Positions 4,798-5,784 of a stretch of DNA of 5,784 nucleotides are shown in pieces. How positions within the stretch are numbered: the first letter of the stretch is position 1; each line of letters begins with the position of its first letter. A program made the translations under genes and the position numbers. Source of the stretch: Deltaproteobacteria bacterium (lineage in GTDB: Bacteria > Myxococcota > Myxococcia > SLRQ01); NCBI GenBank assembly GCA_007128675.1, contig SKWY01000286.1, positions 1 to 5,784 of the forward strand, given 5' to 3'. A model generated the notes under the pieces. It saw only the letters and a list, made by a program, of their open reading frames with translations. It was not told the DNA's origin and did not search any database.

Positions 4798-5784
4798 CGA
4801 GGCCGTTGCCACTTTGGGGAAAGCTTGCCTACGGCGCTGGTGCCGGAGGATGGTGCCTCGTCGACAGGATCCTGATCACCTGGCTGCTCTATTTCTATGT
4901 AGTCAGCCCAGGCGCGGAAGGGAAAGTGCTGGTGTCGGCGTTCGCCTTCGGCCTCGTCATGTTTCTTGGCCGAGCCATCGACGCTGTCGCCGATCCCATC
5001 GTTGCCAGATTATCGGACAACTATCCGGGACGATTTGGACGACGCATTCCCTTCATGCTCGCTAGCGGAGCAGTATACGTCGTCGTCTTCATTCTTCTAT
5101 TTCATCCCCCGTTCGCCAAAGGCAGCACTCTGAATGTCCTCTACCTGGCTGTCATGCTGGGGCTCTACTTCTTCCTCTTCACCGCCTACGTTACACCTTA
5201 CCTGGCTCTGCTTCCCGAGCTGGCCCGTTCCACGCGGGATCGGGTGGACCTGACTACCTGGAAGGCTGTCTTCAGCATCCTAGGCGTAGCGGCGGCCTTT
5301 GTCGGTGGAGGCATTCTAATAGGCTCAGTTGGGCTTCATGGAATGCTCTGGATTGCCGGTCTCGTGGGCGTGCTGCTTCTATACGTCCCTGCCTTCATCA
5401 AGGAGAAGGAGTTTGCCGCTGGCGTGCCCGCGACCATGGGGCTTCGAGACGCCCTTCAAAACACTTTCAAGAATAAGCCCTTCGTAATCTACCTTGCCGG
5501 CAACGTTGCCTTCTGGCTTGGCTTCAACATCGTTACCTTGAACATACCTGGCTACGTGAAGGTTCTTCTCGGAAGAGACGAGGCCGATACCGCCGTCTTC
5601 TTTGGCCTCGTTTTGGGAGTAGCCTTTCTTCTCTTCCCGGCCATCAACGTCTTGTCCAAGCGCCTAGGACTGAAGACGATGATGATGCTTTCTCTTGTCT
5701 CCTTCGCCTGCACGCTGCCGTTGATCTTCTTTCTCGGGCAGCCTCTGTTTGGGCTCTCCGCCGATGTCTGCGCCTACTTGATCA
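4794..5784 (+). CDS. GPH/MelB-type sugar:cation symporter (MFS), N-terminal 330 residues (cut by right window edge)
   Basis: The frame from GTG 4794 stays open to the window end and gives 330 residues of a strongly hydrophobic membrane protein. Predicted membrane segments lie at about 12-36, 46-68, 85-104, 115-138, 157-177, 182-201, 230-255, 264-286 and 295-315. The N-terminal half shows the glycoside-pentoside-hexuronide symporter signature: GRAIDAVADP (59-68, with the cation-site-like Asp63 and Asp67), then the cytoplasmic loop GRFGRRIPF (79-87), and TAYVTPYLALLPEL (130-142). Members such as MelB take up sugars or glycosides with Na+ or H+ across the inner membrane. The gene overlaps nagB as GTGA, so it is probably translated together with it. 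It is the likely importer of the amino sugar or conjugate handled by the upstream enzymes. The family usually reaches 440-480 residues, so roughly a quarter to a third is missing here because of the window edge, not a mutation. Confidence 0.92.
   Translation, partial: MTRPLPLWGKLAYGAGAGGWCLVDRILITWLLYFYVVSPGAEGKVLVSAFAFGLVMFLGRAIDAVADPIVARLSDNYPGRFGRRIPFMLASGAVYVVVFILLFHPPFAKGSTLNVLYLAVMLGLYFFLFTAYVTPYLALLPELARSTRDRVDLTTWKAVFSILGVAAAFVGGGILIGSVGLHGMLWIAGLVGVLLLYVPAFIKEKEFAAGVPATMGLRDALQNTFKNKPFVIYLAGNVAFWLGFNIVTLNIPGYVKVLLGRDEADTAVFFGLVLGVAFLLFPAINVLSKRLGLKTMMMLSLVSFACTLPLIFFLGQPLFGLSADVCAYLI

Overview
The window reads as a chromosomal stretch of a moderately GC-rich bacterium. The truncated Ser/Thr kinase at the left edge has the layout typical of myxobacterial (Myxococcota/deltaproteobacterial) Hanks-type kinases: a YRLVRRLG start, a Lys-containing VKIL strand, and an ARLAxxLxHxNIAQxxDL helix. 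That taxonomic guess is an inference from one gene. No mobile element, CRISPR array, tRNA or rRNA was seen.

Left part, minus strand: positions 1-767 hold the N-terminal 255 residues of a Hanks-type kinase with several unusual motif residues. A 244-base gap (768-1011) follows. It contains a likely intrinsic terminator at 948-981 for the next minus-strand gene and a weak possible promoter just before the kinase. Positions 1012-1719 encode a full-length O6-alkylguanine-DNA alkyltransferase homologue whose nucleophilic cysteine is alanine (PAHRV instead of PCHRV). It is therefore better called an alkyltransferase-like (ATL) protein.

Right part, plus strand: a tightly coupled four-gene operon starts divergently from the ATL gene. 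It encodes a ROK-family sugar kinase-like protein (1863-3155, alternative start 1746), a PIG-L/LmbE-family zinc deacetylase (3152-3997), glucosamine-6-phosphate deaminase NagB (3988-4797) and a GPH/MelB-type sugar:cation symporter (4794 to beyond the right edge). All three junctions overlap (ATGA, a 10-base TTG overlap, GTGA), so the genes are probably translated as one unit. The 143 bases between the ATL start and the preferred ROK start contain a 7-bp inverted repeat, a candidate operator or leader hairpin.

Together the operon looks like an amino-sugar catabolic route. The symporter would import an N-acetylated amino sugar or a conjugate, the ROK protein would phosphorylate it, the PIG-L enzyme would remove the acetyl group and NagB would deliver fructose-6-phosphate and ammonia. 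The visible part has no NagA (the usual GlcNAc-6-phosphate deacetylase). The PIG-L enzyme may fill that step, which is the most interesting hypothesis here. The substrate and the order of steps cannot be read from sequence.
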